DNA from: Pseudogemmobacter hezensis
Lineage (GTDB): Bacteria; Pseudomonadota; Alphaproteobacteria; Rhodobacterales; Rhodobacteraceae
DNA: 64,000 nt
Direction of reading: 5' to 3'
NCBI RefSeq assembly: GCF_013155295.1
Contig: NZ_JABJXT010000003.1
Location: 308,594-372,593, forward strand
Shown: positions 34,685 to 43,834 of the stretch, piece after piece
Layout of the letters: each line of letters opens with the position of its first letter
Numbering within the stretch: the first letter of the stretch is position 1
Notes under the pieces: model-generated
Told to the model about the DNA's origin: nothing
Databases searched by the model: none
The model's input: only the letters and a program-made list of their open reading frames with translations
Program-made: the position numbers and the translations under genes

Positions 34685-35533
34685 TCAGGGGGCTGGCGGC
34701 AAAATCGGGCCCGGCTCTGGCTGGCAGTTGGCAGCCGGGCCGTCATCCCGGACAGCTGAAAGATCGCGCCAGTCAAAGTCGTATTCCTGGGTCCATTCGG
34801 TTTCCTCATTGCGCGAGTCGCCCGGCGACTGGTCATCGGCCATCCGAAAGCGCAGCAAAACGGGCCCTGGGGTGGTCAGTTTTGTCATCGGTCGCGCTGG
34901 CGGGGCGCTGATGATCCCGCTGGCCACGCAGGCGCTTGTGTGATCGCGCGCGTTGACCGAGGCGGCAAGGCGGCGCAGCTCGTTTTCGAACTGCAGCGAA
35001 TCCCAGGTGTTGAAGGCGGTGAAAAGGCTGACGCCAAGCCAGAACCCGCAGGTCATGCCGCTGTAGCGTTTTCGCCCGCGTATCAGCATGCCCCCCGCCA
35101 ACAGGGCCACCAGCAAGGCCACCGCGCCAAAGATCAGCACATGCAGCAGGATCGGCCAGGGCAGGCCGGCCATCAGCGGCGCCAGCATCTTCCACAGCAG
35201 GGCCGCCAGCGGGCCTCCGGCCAGAAAGGCAAGCGTCACATGGGCGGTCTTCAGGGCCTGGCGGTCGCGGCCGCCATCGGTGCCGTTTTCGCGGATCAAA
35301 GTCTCAAAGCTCATGCGCAGAAGAAGGGCCACCACCATCACCACCAGCCCGACCAGGACAGGGGGCATGAAGATCAGGCTGAAACTGCCCGGATAGAAAT
35401 CCTGTGTCAGCAGACGAAGGGCAGAGCCGGGCAGGGCCGAGACCAGGATCAGCAGCCACAAACAAAGGCCCCATCGAAAGGGCAGCAGCAGCGCGGCCAT
35501 CAGCGGCACAGGCAACAGCACCAGCAGGTCCAT
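34685..35533 (-). CDS. Uncharacterised polytopic membrane protein
   Basis: 282 aa. Five or six hydrophobic helices over the first ~190 residues ([98 protein letters not shown]) and an acidic, Pro-rich soluble tail. Start: ATG 35533 is preferred (GGAGGATCTC upstream). A GTG at 35560 would add nine residues, but that stretch contains a duplicated GGAGGAT and looks like leader. Divergent from the uracil-DNA glycosylase gene. Its helix pattern and tail are reminiscent of the hypothetical protein at 38579-39925, but no clear homology is seen. Confidence 0.65.
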   Translation of the reverse strand: MDLLVLLPVPLMAALLLPFRWGLCLWLLILVSALPGSALRLLTQDFYPGSFSLIFMPPVLVGLVVMVVALLLRMSFETLIRENGTDGGRDRQALKTAHVTLAFLAGGPLAALLWKMLAPLMAGLPWPILLHVLIFGAVALLVALLAGGMLIRGRKRYSGMTCGFWLGVSLFTAFNTWDSLQFENELRRLAASVNARDHTSACVASGIISAPPARPMTKLTTPGPVLLRFRMADDQSPGDSRNEETEWTQEYDFDWRDLSAVRDDGPAANCQPEPGPILPPAP

Positions 35534-35704
35534 GAGATCCTCCGTGAAATCCTCCGTCACGCTTTAATACAAAAACTGGCCGGCCCTGCAGAGCCTTCGG
35601 AACGCGATCCGGGCCGTTTTGCCGAAGGCGCGCGAGCGGGGGCGGCCCTGCGTCGGACTATGCAGCCGCTTGCTGCGCCGGGCAAGTCGGCCTACCTTTC
35701 GCGG

Positions 35705-36610
35705 ATGGGAATCGACGTGGAAAATCTGGCCGATGGCGCGGCGCAAGAGCTGGCGGCTTTTGCGGCCTCAGACTGGGATGCGGCGCTGGCGGCGCTTGGC
35801 TGGCAGCTGGATTGCGGTATTGATGAGGTGATCGGGGAAGAGTCGGTCAACCGCTATGATGTGGTGGTCGAAAAGCCCGCGCCCCGCAATACGCCATCGC
35901 CCAATCCCCAGCCCGGGGCCGCGCGCACAGCGCCCGGCGGCGCGGCGCAAAGCCCCGTGATAGCCGAGGCCCCGCCGCTGCCTGAGGTGGATCCGGTGGC
36001 GGTCGCCCGCCAGAGCGCTGCGGGGGCAGGCTCGCTTGAGGCGCTGCTGGACGCGATCCGCAGCTTTGAGCTGTGCGACCTGAAGCGCGGTGCCCGCAAC
36101 ACAGTCTTTGCTGACGGAAATCCAAAGGCCCGGCTGATGATCCTGGGCGAGGCCCCGGGGCGCGAAGAAGATCAGGAGGGCCGCCCCTTCGTCGGTGAGG
36201 CAGGCCAGCTTCTGGACAATATGCTGGCCGCAATCGGCCTGTCACGCACCAGCCCTGACCCGGCGACCTCGGCCTATATCACCGCGCTTATGCCCTGGCG
36301 GCCCGAGGGCGGGCGCGATCCCAGCCCCTCTGAGATCGCCATGATGCTGCCCTTCGTGCAGCGCCATATCGCGCTGGCCGATCCTGATGTGATCCTGGTG
36401 CTGGGCAATGCACCGCTTTTCGCGCTGACCGGGCAACGCAGCATCCTGCGGGCGCGTGGCCAGTGGGGGAAGGTGGACGGCGAAAACGCAGCGGGAAAGC
36501 CGCTTTTGCCAGGTTTCCATCCCACCTATCTGTTGCGAAATCCCGGCGCAAAGCGCGAGGCCTGGGCCGATCTGCAGTCCCTTCGCGCCTTTCTTGACCG
36601 GACTGCCTGA
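35705..36610 (+). CDS. Family 4-like uracil-DNA glycosylase lacking Fe-S cysteines
   Basis: 301 aa. The C-terminal ~190 residues match family 4 uracil-DNA glycosylases: motif GEAPGREEDQEGRPFVGEAGQLLDN split around residue 149, and HPTYLLRNPGAKRE near the C-terminus. It should excise uracil from DNA. The family normally has four Cys for a [4Fe-4S] cluster; here the aligned positions are Phe121, Cys124, Trp198 (PWRP) and Met214, so only one remains. The N-terminal ~115 residues are a Pro/Ala-rich extension. ATG 35705 is a best guess because the Shine-Dalgarno is weak. The stop overlaps the next start by 1 nt (TGATG). Confidence 0.82.
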   Translation: MGIDVENLADGAAQELAAFAASDWDAALAALGWQLDCGIDEVIGEESVNRYDVVVEKPAPRNTPSPNPQPGAARTAPGGAAQSPVIAEAPPLPEVDPVAVARQSAAGAGSLEALLDAIRSFELCDLKRGARNTVFADGNPKARLMILGEAPGREEDQEGRPFVGEAGQLLDNMLAAIGLSRTSPDPATSAYITALMPWRPEGGRDPSPSEIAMMLPFVQRHIALADPDVILVLGNAPLFALTGQRSILRARGQWGKVDGENAAGKPLLPGFHPTYLLRNPGAKREAWADLQSLRAFLDRTA

Positions 36611-37224
36611 TGCGCCCCCCGTTTTCTGTTTTGCCGCTGACCCTGGCCCTGACCCTGGCCCTGCTGCCCGGTCTGCTTTTCCCCGTTGCGGGCCAGGCCC
36701 AGGACTGGATCGATTTCGGCCTTTTGATGCGTGAAAACGCTGATCGTGTCATGGTCATCACTGACGCCAACGGCCAGCCCGAGCAGGTGCTGGATCTGGG
36801 CGACGGGGTGAAGGTCACCTGCGCAGACGGCAGTTGCTATGGCGAGGATCCCAAAGGGGCCATCGGCTGCAACTTCGCCATCATGGTTGATATTGCCGCG
36901 CTGAATGCTGCCTGTCCGGGCAATCTGGATGCCGCCGCAGAGACCCGGCTGGGCGCGAATTTTGACATTCTTGGCGCCTTCATTGAGGCCAATGCCGTGC
37001 CGCCCCGCCCGGCGGGCTATGCGCGGGATCTGCTGCACAGCGCGATCGAGCGTCAGAATGGCGTCGGGGCAGATGAGACGGCGGCGATCTGCAAACGCTT
37101 GCAGCCCGGCCCTGATGGCGATCTGGCAGAGATGCTGGATTTCGTTGCCAGCGAAGAGTTTACAGCGGTGCTGGATGAGGTGCTGACCACCCCGCGCCTG
37201 CCGGTAATGAATCCCTGCCTTTGA
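36610..37224 (+). CDS. Exported protein of unknown function
   Basis: 204 aa. Signal peptide with a repeated hydrophobic core (LPLTLALTLALLPGLLFPVAGQAQ, cleavage after GQA) then a soluble periplasmic domain. Six Cys in the mature part (in VTCADGSCYG, GCNF, NAACPG, AICKR, NPCL) could form disulfides. No family recognised. Its ATG overlaps the UDG stop, so it is translated with the DNA-repair gene, although the two products work in different compartments. Confidence 0.75.
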   Translation: MRPPFSVLPLTLALTLALLPGLLFPVAGQAQDWIDFGLLMRENADRVMVITDANGQPEQVLDLGDGVKVTCADGSCYGEDPKGAIGCNFAIMVDIAALNAACPGNLDAAAETRLGANFDILGAFIEANAVPPRPAGYARDLLHSAIERQNGVGADETAAICKRLQPGPDGDLAEMLDFVASEEFTAVLDEVLTTPRLPVMNPCL

Positions 37225-37333
37225 ATTTCGGCTCTTTGCCCGGACATTCGGGGGACTTGCGCGATATTGCCTTTGCAGCCTGCTGGCCGCAGTCTGTCGT
37301 TGGCGCAGTCCCTGTCTGAAAGGCCAAATCCCC

Positions 37334-37975
37334 GTGTTTTTCGCCGCATTTCCTGTCGAGATGGTTACGCTGCTGGCTTTTCTGCCCGCAGCGCTGGCGC
37401 TGAATCTGACGCCGGGGGCGGATATGATGTTCGTGCTGGCGCAGGGCCTGAAAGGCGGGGCCAGGGCCGGAATGGCGGCCAATCTGGGCATCGCGCTTGG
37501 CTGTTTCGTGCATGTTCTGGTGGCGGGCCTGGGTCTTGCGGCGCTGCTGAAAGCCTATCCGATGGCCTTTGAGGTGATCCGCTGGGGGGGCGTGGCCTAT
37601 CTGATCTGGCTGGCGTTCCGGTCCTGGAATGCGGGCCGGCCCCAGATCGTCCAGGTCGCCCGCAGCCCGGGCCTGCGCATCTTCCGTGAGGCGCTGGTGG
37701 TCAATCTGCTGAACCCCAAGGTGGCGCTGTTCATCCTGGCTTTTCTGCCGCAATTCGTTGCCGCCGCGCGTCCGGTTTTGCCGCAGTTCCTGGCGCTTGG
37801 GGTGATCATTTGCGCGGGGGGGCTGGTGGTCAATGGTGCGGTCGGGATATTTGCGGGGCGGATCGGGCGGGTGCTTTTGCGCTCTGACCGGGCCGCGACG
37901 GCGATGAACCGGGTGACAGGCGGCATTTTCGCGGCGCTCGCGCTGCGCCTTGCGATAATGGAGAGAACAGCATGA
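37334..37975 (+). CDS. LysE/RhtB-family amino-acid exporter
   Basis: 213 aa inner-membrane exporter with six predicted helices. The family N-terminus LALNLTPGADMMFVLAQGLKGGARAGMAANLGIALG and the motif NLLNPKVALFILAFLPQF are both plain. It exports amino acids or homoserine-lactone-like compounds; the substrate cannot be told from sequence. The start may be GTG 37334, giving an N-terminus MFFAAFPVEMVTLLAF. It overlaps moaB by 4 nt, a translationally coupled pair with no obvious functional link. Confidence 0.9.
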   Translation: MFFAAFPVEMVTLLAFLPAALALNLTPGADMMFVLAQGLKGGARAGMAANLGIALGCFVHVLVAGLGLAALLKAYPMAFEVIRWGGVAYLIWLAFRSWNAGRPQIVQVARSPGLRIFREALVVNLLNPKVALFILAFLPQFVAAARPVLPQFLALGVIICAGGLVVNGAVGIFAGRIGRVLLRSDRAATAMNRVTGGIFAALALRLAIMERTA

Positions 37976-38505
37976 CAACCCCGCGCCCGTTTATTGCGAC
38001 CAGGATCGCGGTGCTGACCGTCTCGGATACGCGCAGCCTGGCCGATGACCGCTCGGGCGATACGCTGGTTGCGCGGCTGGAAGGCGCGGGCCATATCCTG
38101 GCCGCCCGCGCGATTGTCACCGATGACCGGGCGCTGATCGCCGATCAGCTGCGGGCCTGGATCGCGGACGAGGGCGTCGATGTAGTGATCTCAACGGGCG
38201 GCACGGGCCTCACGGGCCGCGATGTGACGGTCGAGGCGCATCATGATGTCTATGAGAAGGAAATCACCGCCTTTTCCACCGTTTTCACTGTGGTCTCGAT
38301 GCAGAAGATCGGCACCTCTGCGGTGCAAAGCCGCGCCTGCGCGGGGGTTGCGGGCGGGACATATCTCTTCGCGCTGCCCGGCTCGACCGGCGCCTGCAAG
38401 GATGCCTGGGACGAGATCCTGGTCAAACAGCTGGATTACCGCCACAGCCCCTGCAACTTCGTCGAGATTTTCCCCCGGCTGGAAGAGCACAAGCGGCGGA
38501 AGTGA
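37972..38505 (+). CDS. moaB: Molybdenum cofactor biosynthesis protein B
   Basis: 177 aa MoaB/MogA-type protein that adenylylates molybdopterin before metal insertion. Signatures: LTVSDTRSLADDRSGD, VISTGGTGLTGRDVT and LFALPGSTGACKDAWDEIL. Usual length. ATG 37972 overlaps the stop of the LysE-family gene (ATGA). No other molybdenum genes are in the window. Confidence 0.95.
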   Translation: MTTPRPFIATRIAVLTVSDTRSLADDRSGDTLVARLEGAGHILAARAIVTDDRALIADQLRAWIADEGVDVVISTGGTGLTGRDVTVEAHHDVYEKEITAFSTVFTVVSMQKIGTSAVQSRACAGVAGGTYLFALPGSTGACKDAWDEILVKQLDYRHSPCNFVEIFPRLEEHKRRK

Positions 38506-38578
38506 CCGCGAAAGTTCAGCGACCCCTGCGCCCGGCACGCATCATGGTCGTTTGCACAGCCCCGATGGAATGCCCCCG

Positions 38579-39925
38579 ATGAAAAAACGCCTTGTCCCGC
38601 TGTCACTTCTGTTCTTTGTGCCCTTTCTGCCGGGTCTGTTGATCGGGCGGCCTGTGCCGTTTTGGCCTTATCTGCTGCCTGTTCCGTTTCTGGCGATTTC
38701 CATTCTTTCGCTGGTGCTGATGGCTGTCTTCGCGCTGCTGCCCTGGCTTGGGCTGCTGGGAACCGTCTCTGAGGTCTGGCGCGGCAGGGTCCATCGGCTT
38801 TGGCTTCTTCCGGTGGGGGCGGTTTTCGCGGGTTATTACGCGATGTTCGCCTGGGAAAATCACCGCTATCAGCAAGAGCTGCGTGAACGGGCCGGGGCGA
38901 ATGCGACGGTGCAGGTGCCCTTCGACCCCGCCCGCCAGGCGCTGGTCCTGCCGCTGTATCCTGCGGGTGAGCTGCTCCGGGATTATGGGGTGCCGGTTGC
39001 CTATATTGGCAATCCGACAGACCCTTCCGCGCCCACGCAGGCGCTGCGTTATATCGACAGGGCGCTGTGCGCGGAATTGCTGGCACGCTTGCCTGACGGC
39101 TGGATTCCGGGCATCGATTTTGGGGGCAACTATCTTCCGGTCCGACAGGATCAATGCATGCTGACCCTGCCCGAAGTGCCCGATCTGCCGGTCATCCGGG
39201 TAGGTTTGCCGCCTGAGGGATCTGAGGGGCACGGGCCTCATCCCAGCGACAGGGGCTATCTGATTGCGTCGCCCGATGGGGCCGCGCCGGTGATCCTGCG
39301 CGATCCTGCGCCGGCTGGGTTGCCCCTGCCCTGGTGGCCCGACCTGGGCGGGTTTTGCGGGCGGCTTTTCGGCAAAAGCGCCGCGGCCATGGGGTGTGTC
39401 AGGCTCGACTGGCGTCAGGAATGGCGGATCGCGCCCAACCGGACAGAGGCTCTTGCAACCGCGCTTGGGCTGAAAAAGGTCGGGCCCGGGGGGCGGGTGC
39501 TTTCCGATCCTGATCTGGTGCGTCGGAAATTCGATGCGGTGCTGGCAGATATGGTGGCCGAGCAGATCCGGCGCGCCGACCTCTGGATTGCGGGGCGCCC
39601 AAATGGGGTGGGGCCGGACAGTCCTGAGATGGTGCAGCCGATTGCGGCCCATCTGGCGCTGAACCCCGGTGCATTCAGCAGTCGCGCAGGGCAGATCGTC
39701 GCGGCGCTTGAGGCCGAGGCTGCGACCGAGGCTGCGACCGACGCGCCTGATCAGACCCGGATGCGCAGCCTCGAAACGCTGCTTGCGGCTTTGCCCGGGG
39801 CCGATCTTGCACCGCTTTTGCCGCGTCTTGAGCGGCTGCAGGTCGCCCAGGCCTGGCAGCCGGGCGAAAGGCTGAGCCGGGCCATGGCCGACCAGCCTCG
39901 CCCGCCAGAACCTGCGCAGGACTGA
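38579..39925 (+). CDS. Uncharacterised membrane protein with large soluble domain
   Basis: 448 aa. Three helices at the N-terminus (LVPLSLLFFVPFLPGLLIG, YLLPVPFLAISILSLVLMAVFALLPWLG, LWLLPVGAVFAGYYAMFAW), then about 330 soluble residues without a known motif. The C-terminal region is helical with an in-frame nucleotide duplication giving EAATEAATD (39717-39741). ATG 38579 is chosen because the helices then begin at residue 4; the frame extends upstream into moaB with no support. I do not recognise a family. It stands between moaB and a convergent hydrolase gene. Confidence 0.65.
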   Translation: MKKRLVPLSLLFFVPFLPGLLIGRPVPFWPYLLPVPFLAISILSLVLMAVFALLPWLGLLGTVSEVWRGRVHRLWLLPVGAVFAGYYAMFAWENHRYQQELRERAGANATVQVPFDPARQALVLPLYPAGELLRDYGVPVAYIGNPTDPSAPTQALRYIDRALCAELLARLPDGWIPGIDFGGNYLPVRQDQCMLTLPEVPDLPVIRVGLPPEGSEGHGPHPSDRGYLIASPDGAAPVILRDPAPAGLPLPWWPDLGGFCGRLFGKSAAAMGCVRLDWRQEWRIAPNRTEALATALGLKKVGPGGRVLSDPDLVRRKFDAVLADMVAEQIRRADLWIAGRPNGVGPDSPEMVQPIAAHLALNPGAFSSRAGQIVAALEAEAATEAATDAPDQTRMRSLETLLAALPGADLAPLLPRLERLQVAQAWQPGERLSRAMADQPRPPEPAQD

Positions 39926-39970
39926 ACCTGCGCAGGGCTGATCGGGTTTCTGCCGGATATCTCTCTGGCC

Positions 39971-40894
39971 TCACCCCTCGCGTTTCAGGGCCTGGGCCAT
40001 GCAGTGGATGCCGCCGCCGGTCTTTGAGATCTCGGCCGTGTCGACCACTGCCACCTCAAAGCCGCGGGCTTTCAGCTGGCCGATCAGTGTCTGTGAGGAT
40101 TTCGGCGCGATCACCCGGTCACCGCCGAGGCTCATGAAATTGCACCCCAAAGCCATCGTGTCCTGGAAGGGCACATCGATGATCTCATGGCCTTTCGCCT
40201 TCAGCCAGTCGACGATGGCAGGCTCGGTGCAGGCCAGGCAGACGGCGGTCAGTTTCGGCGCGATCGGCACCACCATCAGGTCGATATGGACGTAATATTC
40301 GTCGATGAAGGCGAGGCGGACCTCCCAGCCCTCATCCTCGAACCAGCCCGCCACCTGGCGCGAGCCTTCCTCGTTGGAGCGCGCGCCGCCGCAGCCGATC
40401 AGCAGCACGCCTTCCTCGATCACATTGAAATCGCCGCCCTCGAAGGTGCCAGCGGTCACCATGTCATAGATCGGGATGCCCAGGCTTTCATAATGGCGGA
40501 TGGCTGCGTAATTCTCGCCCCGGCGCCAGGGCTGGCTCATGGCGGTGATTACCGCGCCATAGGGCGTCATGACCGAGCTGTCGCGGGTATAGACCTGCAT
40601 CGGCAGCTCTGCCTGAGGCGGCACGGTATGGACGCGGACGCCGAAATTCTCATAGGCGGCCTTCAGCTCCTTATGCTGGGCCTGGGCCTCCTGGATGTTC
40701 GAGGGGTTCTCGCGCAGGTGTTTGCGGGACAAAGACGAGGTCGCCATATGGCGCAGATAGGCCGGATCCCCCAAGAGCACATCGGTCAGCCGGTCGGTCT
40801 CATTTGCAAACCCCCAATGCGTCAGCGGCTGGGTGCCGCCGCCCGCTTTGCGGCGCTGAAGAGAAAAGGGCTCAGGTTTCGTCTGCATGTTCAT
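39971..40894 (-). CDS. Dimethylargininase-like hydrolase of the arginine deiminase superfamily
   Basis: 307 aa guanidino-group-modifying enzyme. Superfamily elements: TRDSSVMTPYG, GGDFNVIEEG, VHIDLMVVPI with the catalytic His, and GGGIHCMAQ with catalytic Cys298. Relatives hydrolyse N-omega-methylated arginines to citrulline and methylamines, or act as amidinotransferases. ATG 40894 follows CAGGAGAG. It lies 15 nt downstream of the M20 amidohydrolase and is transcribed with it, divergent from the LysR gene. Whether the substrate is methylarginine or another guanidino compound is inferred from context. Confidence 0.85.
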   Translation of the reverse strand: MNMQTKPEPFSLQRRKAGGGTQPLTHWGFANETDRLTDVLLGDPAYLRHMATSSLSRKHLRENPSNIQEAQAQHKELKAAYENFGVRVHTVPPQAELPMQVYTRDSSVMTPYGAVITAMSQPWRRGENYAAIRHYESLGIPIYDMVTAGTFEGGDFNVIEEGVLLIGCGGARSNEEGSRQVAGWFEDEGWEVRLAFIDEYYVHIDLMVVPIAPKLTAVCLACTEPAIVDWLKAKGHEIIDVPFQDTMALGCNFMSLGGDRVIAPKSSQTLIGQLKARGFEVAVVDTAEISKTGGGIHCMAQALKREG

Positions 40895-40909
40895 ATCTCT
40901 CTCCTGTTG

Positions 40910-42508
40910 TTAGGCGCCGGGCATTGAGGACGGGATCCACCAGTCACGCCCGCGCGGCGTGGTGACATATTCGGGCCAGCGGAAATGGATGGGGGGCGGA
41001 TAGTCGCAAAGCGGCGGGATCGGGGCCTCGTCGCGCCGCGTCTCAAACTCGGCCCACATGGCGTTGCGGGTGGGCGCATCTTCCAGGATCCGCAGCGCAG
41101 AAAGCGCCAGCACCTCGGCGGCCTTTTGCACCATCGGGTCGATGGTTTCAGGGATACCGCCAAGCGCGTTCATCACCCAGGGCGCGTAAACATAGCCTGG
41201 CGGCGCATTCAGCGCGGGCCGGGCGATATAAAACCGCGCCGTGGGGGCGTGCCAGGTCATGTCAGTGTAATCATCCGAGGTGGAGTTCCGCTGCGAGGGC
41301 GGCAGATCCTCGCGCAGGATTTTTTCGGCGGTCTCGGGGTCGATCAGCCGGGTCATCTCGGGGATGAAGGGCTCGGCCATCGGCGTCAGGCCCAGGTTTG
41401 ACTGGATTTCGCGGGCGATGTCTTTGGCCGCCTCATTCCATTCCGGCGCACCGGCGGCCTGCATCGCGTCCCAGACGACCGAGGCAATGGCGTGGTTCGC
41501 CAGACCCGGGCGCGATTTGCAGACCCAGTGGCGTTCAACCCGGCAGCCTGTCATCGCCGCCGCATGTTCGGCATTGCGATCCAGCGCGGCGGTCACCGCC
41601 TCGGCCATCGCCAGTGTCGGCACCCGCATCATATACTGGATCTCGGCAAGGCCCGCGGGCAGGTTGTCGGCGGTGGCCTGGCCTGCGGTCAGGATCGCCT
41701 CGGATATCGACCAGCCGCCCTGATGCGGCAGCATCGAATCGCGCAAAGATTTCGATGTCAGGAACATCAGGTTCAGCGCGTCATTGGCGCCGGGGGCCCG
41801 CACCGCCGAATGTGACTGCGGGATTGGTGCCCCGTCATGCGCGCCCCAGGTCTGCGGCTCATCACAGATGAAACGGTAGATCATCGAGTAGGCCGCGCCG
41901 CAATGCGTGTCCCAGCGGACCGTGTTGCACATCGGCAGCATGTAGAAGGGGTGGAAGGACAGGATCGCCGCCAGCCCGTCATAATAGCCCTTCGCGGCAT
42001 GGATCGGCTTTGAGCCGCGCACCTTTTCGGCAGGCTCGCCGGTAAAGCGCAGGCCCCCTTTGATGCCGTGTTTCTCCATAGCGGCCTTGGTTGCCAGCAG
42101 CCCGGCCAGCCCCGCGATGCCAAGCCCCGAATGCGGATCGGTATGGCCGCCCGCCTGAAAGCCCAGGCCCTCGCGCGGCTCGCGCCGGGTGCTGGCGGCC
42201 TGACAGTTGCCGGGCACTGCGTCATATTCGGCATACATGCCGATGACCGGGCCCCCTTCTGACGCGGGCCCATTCGACCAGGTGGCGCAAAAGGCGGTCG
42301 GCATGCCCGCCGAGCCCTCTTCGACGGTAAACCCCTCGGCCCGCAGGCGTTCGACATACCAGGCGCAGGATCGGTATTCGCGCCAGGCGGTCTCGCCGTA
42401 GGAAAAGATCGTCGCGCACCAGGCGGAATGTTCGGACGCGCGGGCGGCAATCGCCTGTTGCGCAGAGATCTGGGCGGCAGAAAGAGGCGGGGCGGCAGAT
42501 TTGGTCAT
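40910..42508 (-). CDS. M20-family amidohydrolase, AbgB-like
   Basis: 532 aa metallo-amidohydrolase of the M20 group, closest in organisation to AbgB (p-aminobenzoyl-glutamate utilisation) and about 50 residues longer. Landmarks: VIGMYAEYDAVPG, GGHTDPHSGLGIAG (metal-site His), TGEPAEKVRGSKP and STSDDYTDMTWHAPT near the end. It should cleave an amide or N-acyl bond in the cytoplasm. ATG 42508 gives MTKSAAPPLSAAQ. First gene of the two-gene unit with the dimethylargininase-like enzyme, divergent from the LysR gene, which probably controls it. Confidence 0.85.
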   Translation of the reverse strand: MTKSAAPPLSAAQISAQQAIAARASEHSAWCATIFSYGETAWREYRSCAWYVERLRAEGFTVEEGSAGMPTAFCATWSNGPASEGGPVIGMYAEYDAVPGNCQAASTRREPREGLGFQAGGHTDPHSGLGIAGLAGLLATKAAMEKHGIKGGLRFTGEPAEKVRGSKPIHAAKGYYDGLAAILSFHPFYMLPMCNTVRWDTHCGAAYSMIYRFICDEPQTWGAHDGAPIPQSHSAVRAPGANDALNLMFLTSKSLRDSMLPHQGGWSISEAILTAGQATADNLPAGLAEIQYMMRVPTLAMAEAVTAALDRNAEHAAAMTGCRVERHWVCKSRPGLANHAIASVVWDAMQAAGAPEWNEAAKDIAREIQSNLGLTPMAEPFIPEMTRLIDPETAEKILREDLPPSQRNSTSDDYTDMTWHAPTARFYIARPALNAPPGYVYAPWVMNALGGIPETIDPMVQKAAEVLALSALRILEDAPTRNAMWAEFETRRDEAPIPPLCDYPPPIHFRWPEYVTTPRGRDWWIPSSMPGA

Positions 42509-42623
42509 GAAGCGACTCTGATCCGGGGCAAAGGGGGCAGGTGAGGCGGGGTCAGGTGCGGCCCTCTGGTGTTTTCGGGGCCGCATTCTTCAAGGGCTAA
42601 CAGCGCCTGTGCCTGCCGCAAAA

Positions 42624-42636
42624 GTGAAACCTTTTC
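42624..42636. promoter_or_regulatory. Candidate LysR-cluster site A (GTGAAA-N3-TTTC)
   Basis: GTGAAACCTTTTC in the 212-nt divergent gap between the M20 gene and the LysR gene, 85 nt before the LysR start. The inner part GAAA-N3-TTTC is palindromic. The same pattern occurs at 43658-43670 upstream of the ABC operon. An additional TTCAC at 42656-42660 complements its left GTGAA. Confidence 0.45.
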
Positions 42637-42720
42637 CGGCTGTCGACAAAAATAATTCACCTCATGCTTGCACGGGGCGTTGAATGGGCCAGAGTGGTCA
42701 CGTCTGAACCGGAGGCAGTC

Positions 42721-43605
42721 ATGGCCCGTATCCCCTCGACCCAGGCGCTGCGTGCGCTGGAAAGCTTTGCCCGTCACGGCACCGTCTGGCAGGCCGCAGA
42801 CGAGCTGCATCTGACGCGCAGCGCCGTCAGTCATCAGCTGCGCCTGCTGGAGCGTGATCTGGGCTTCCGGCTGATGAATCGCATCGGCACCAGGGCCGAG
42901 CTGACGCCCCAGGGCCAGGCCTATGCCGCTGACATTCGCCGGGCGCTGTCGATGATCGCGGGCTCTGCCACCCGCAATGCGGCGCGGGGCGTCAGCGGAT
43001 CCCTGTCGGTCAGCTGCCCGCCCGGCTTTGCCTCGAGCTGGCTTTGCGGCAAGGTTGGCGGCTTTGTCGAATCTTTCCCGGATGTTATGCTATCCGTTCA
43101 GATCCCCCGCCGCCTGGATGATGTCTCAAACCCCGATATCGATATTTTCATCACCTTTGGCCTGGGCAATCAGCCGGATATGGAGGTCGAGCTGCTGAAA
43201 GAGGTGGATTTCACCCCCCTTTGCAGCCCGGCCTGGCTGAACCGCTTTGAAAGCATTCCCGATCCCGGGGCGCTGTCGGCGGCGACGCTGCTGCATCTGG
43301 GCGATTACGAGGATTGGGAGGGCTGGTTTCGCCTGGCAGGCATGCCGGGCGAGGCGGCGCATCGGGGCCTTTTGTTCGGCGATATGAACCTGGTCTATGC
43401 GGCGGCCCTGGGGGCGCAGGGCATTGCGATGGGCGATGAATTCATCTGCCAGGATGCGATCCGGGCCGGGCATCTGGTGCGCCCCTTTGATCTGTCGCTG
43501 CGCTCTGCCCGTTCCTATTTCATGGTGGTTCCGCCTGAAAAACAGGGCAATCCCACAGTTGCCGCTTTTCATGACTGGCTGCTGGATGAACTGATCGGTG
43601 ATTAG
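42721..43605 (+). CDS. LysR-family transcriptional regulator
   Basis: 294 aa. The N-terminal winged helix (about residues 6-65, TQALRALESFARHGTVWQAADELHLTRSAVSHQLRLLE) is of the GcvA/AmpR-like subgroup. The substrate-binding domain (about 90-290) contains LSVSCPPGFASSWL and AAALGAQGIAMGDEF. ATG 42721 follows CCGGAGGC. It sits between the divergent M20/dimethylargininase-like pair and the co-directional ABC/ThDP-enzyme operon, so it very likely regulates both. Its inducer is probably the transported guanidino or amide compound (inference). Confidence 0.93.
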   Translation: MARIPSTQALRALESFARHGTVWQAADELHLTRSAVSHQLRLLERDLGFRLMNRIGTRAELTPQGQAYAADIRRALSMIAGSATRNAARGVSGSLSVSCPPGFASSWLCGKVGGFVESFPDVMLSVQIPRRLDDVSNPDIDIFITFGLGNQPDMEVELLKEVDFTPLCSPAWLNRFESIPDPGALSAATLLHLGDYEDWEGWFRLAGMPGEAAHRGLLFGDMNLVYAAALGAQGIAMGDEFICQDAIRAGHLVRPFDLSLRSARSYFMVVPPEKQGNPTVAAFHDWLLDELIGD

Positions 43606-43657
43606 GCGGTTTTTGATCGATTACCCCCCTGAGTGACAAATTTCATTTCCCGAAGGG

Positions 43658-43682
43658 GTGAAAAACTTTCTATTGTTTTTCA
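43658..43682. promoter_or_regulatory. Candidate LysR-cluster site B and overlapping inverted repeat
   Basis: GTGAAAAACTTTC (43658-43670) repeats the GTGAAA-N3-TTTC pattern of 42624-42636. It overlaps a perfect 8-8-8 inverted repeat TGAAAAAC-N8-GTTTTTCA (43659-43682). It lies about 155 nt before the ABC ATPase start. The GTTTTTC arm could alternatively act as a weak terminator for the LysR gene. Confidence 0.45.
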
Positions 43683-43834
43683 GCGGCCATGCCCGCAGGC
43701 TTTGAAAATATTCTGCCCGGCTGCCCTGTCCGCACTCTGTTTGGGCAATGGCAGGCGGCCCCGGAGATCTGGTCACAGACCTCTGATCTATGACCTCAGA
43801 CCTCTGAACCCGCAACTCTGGCAAGGGATAGCAA

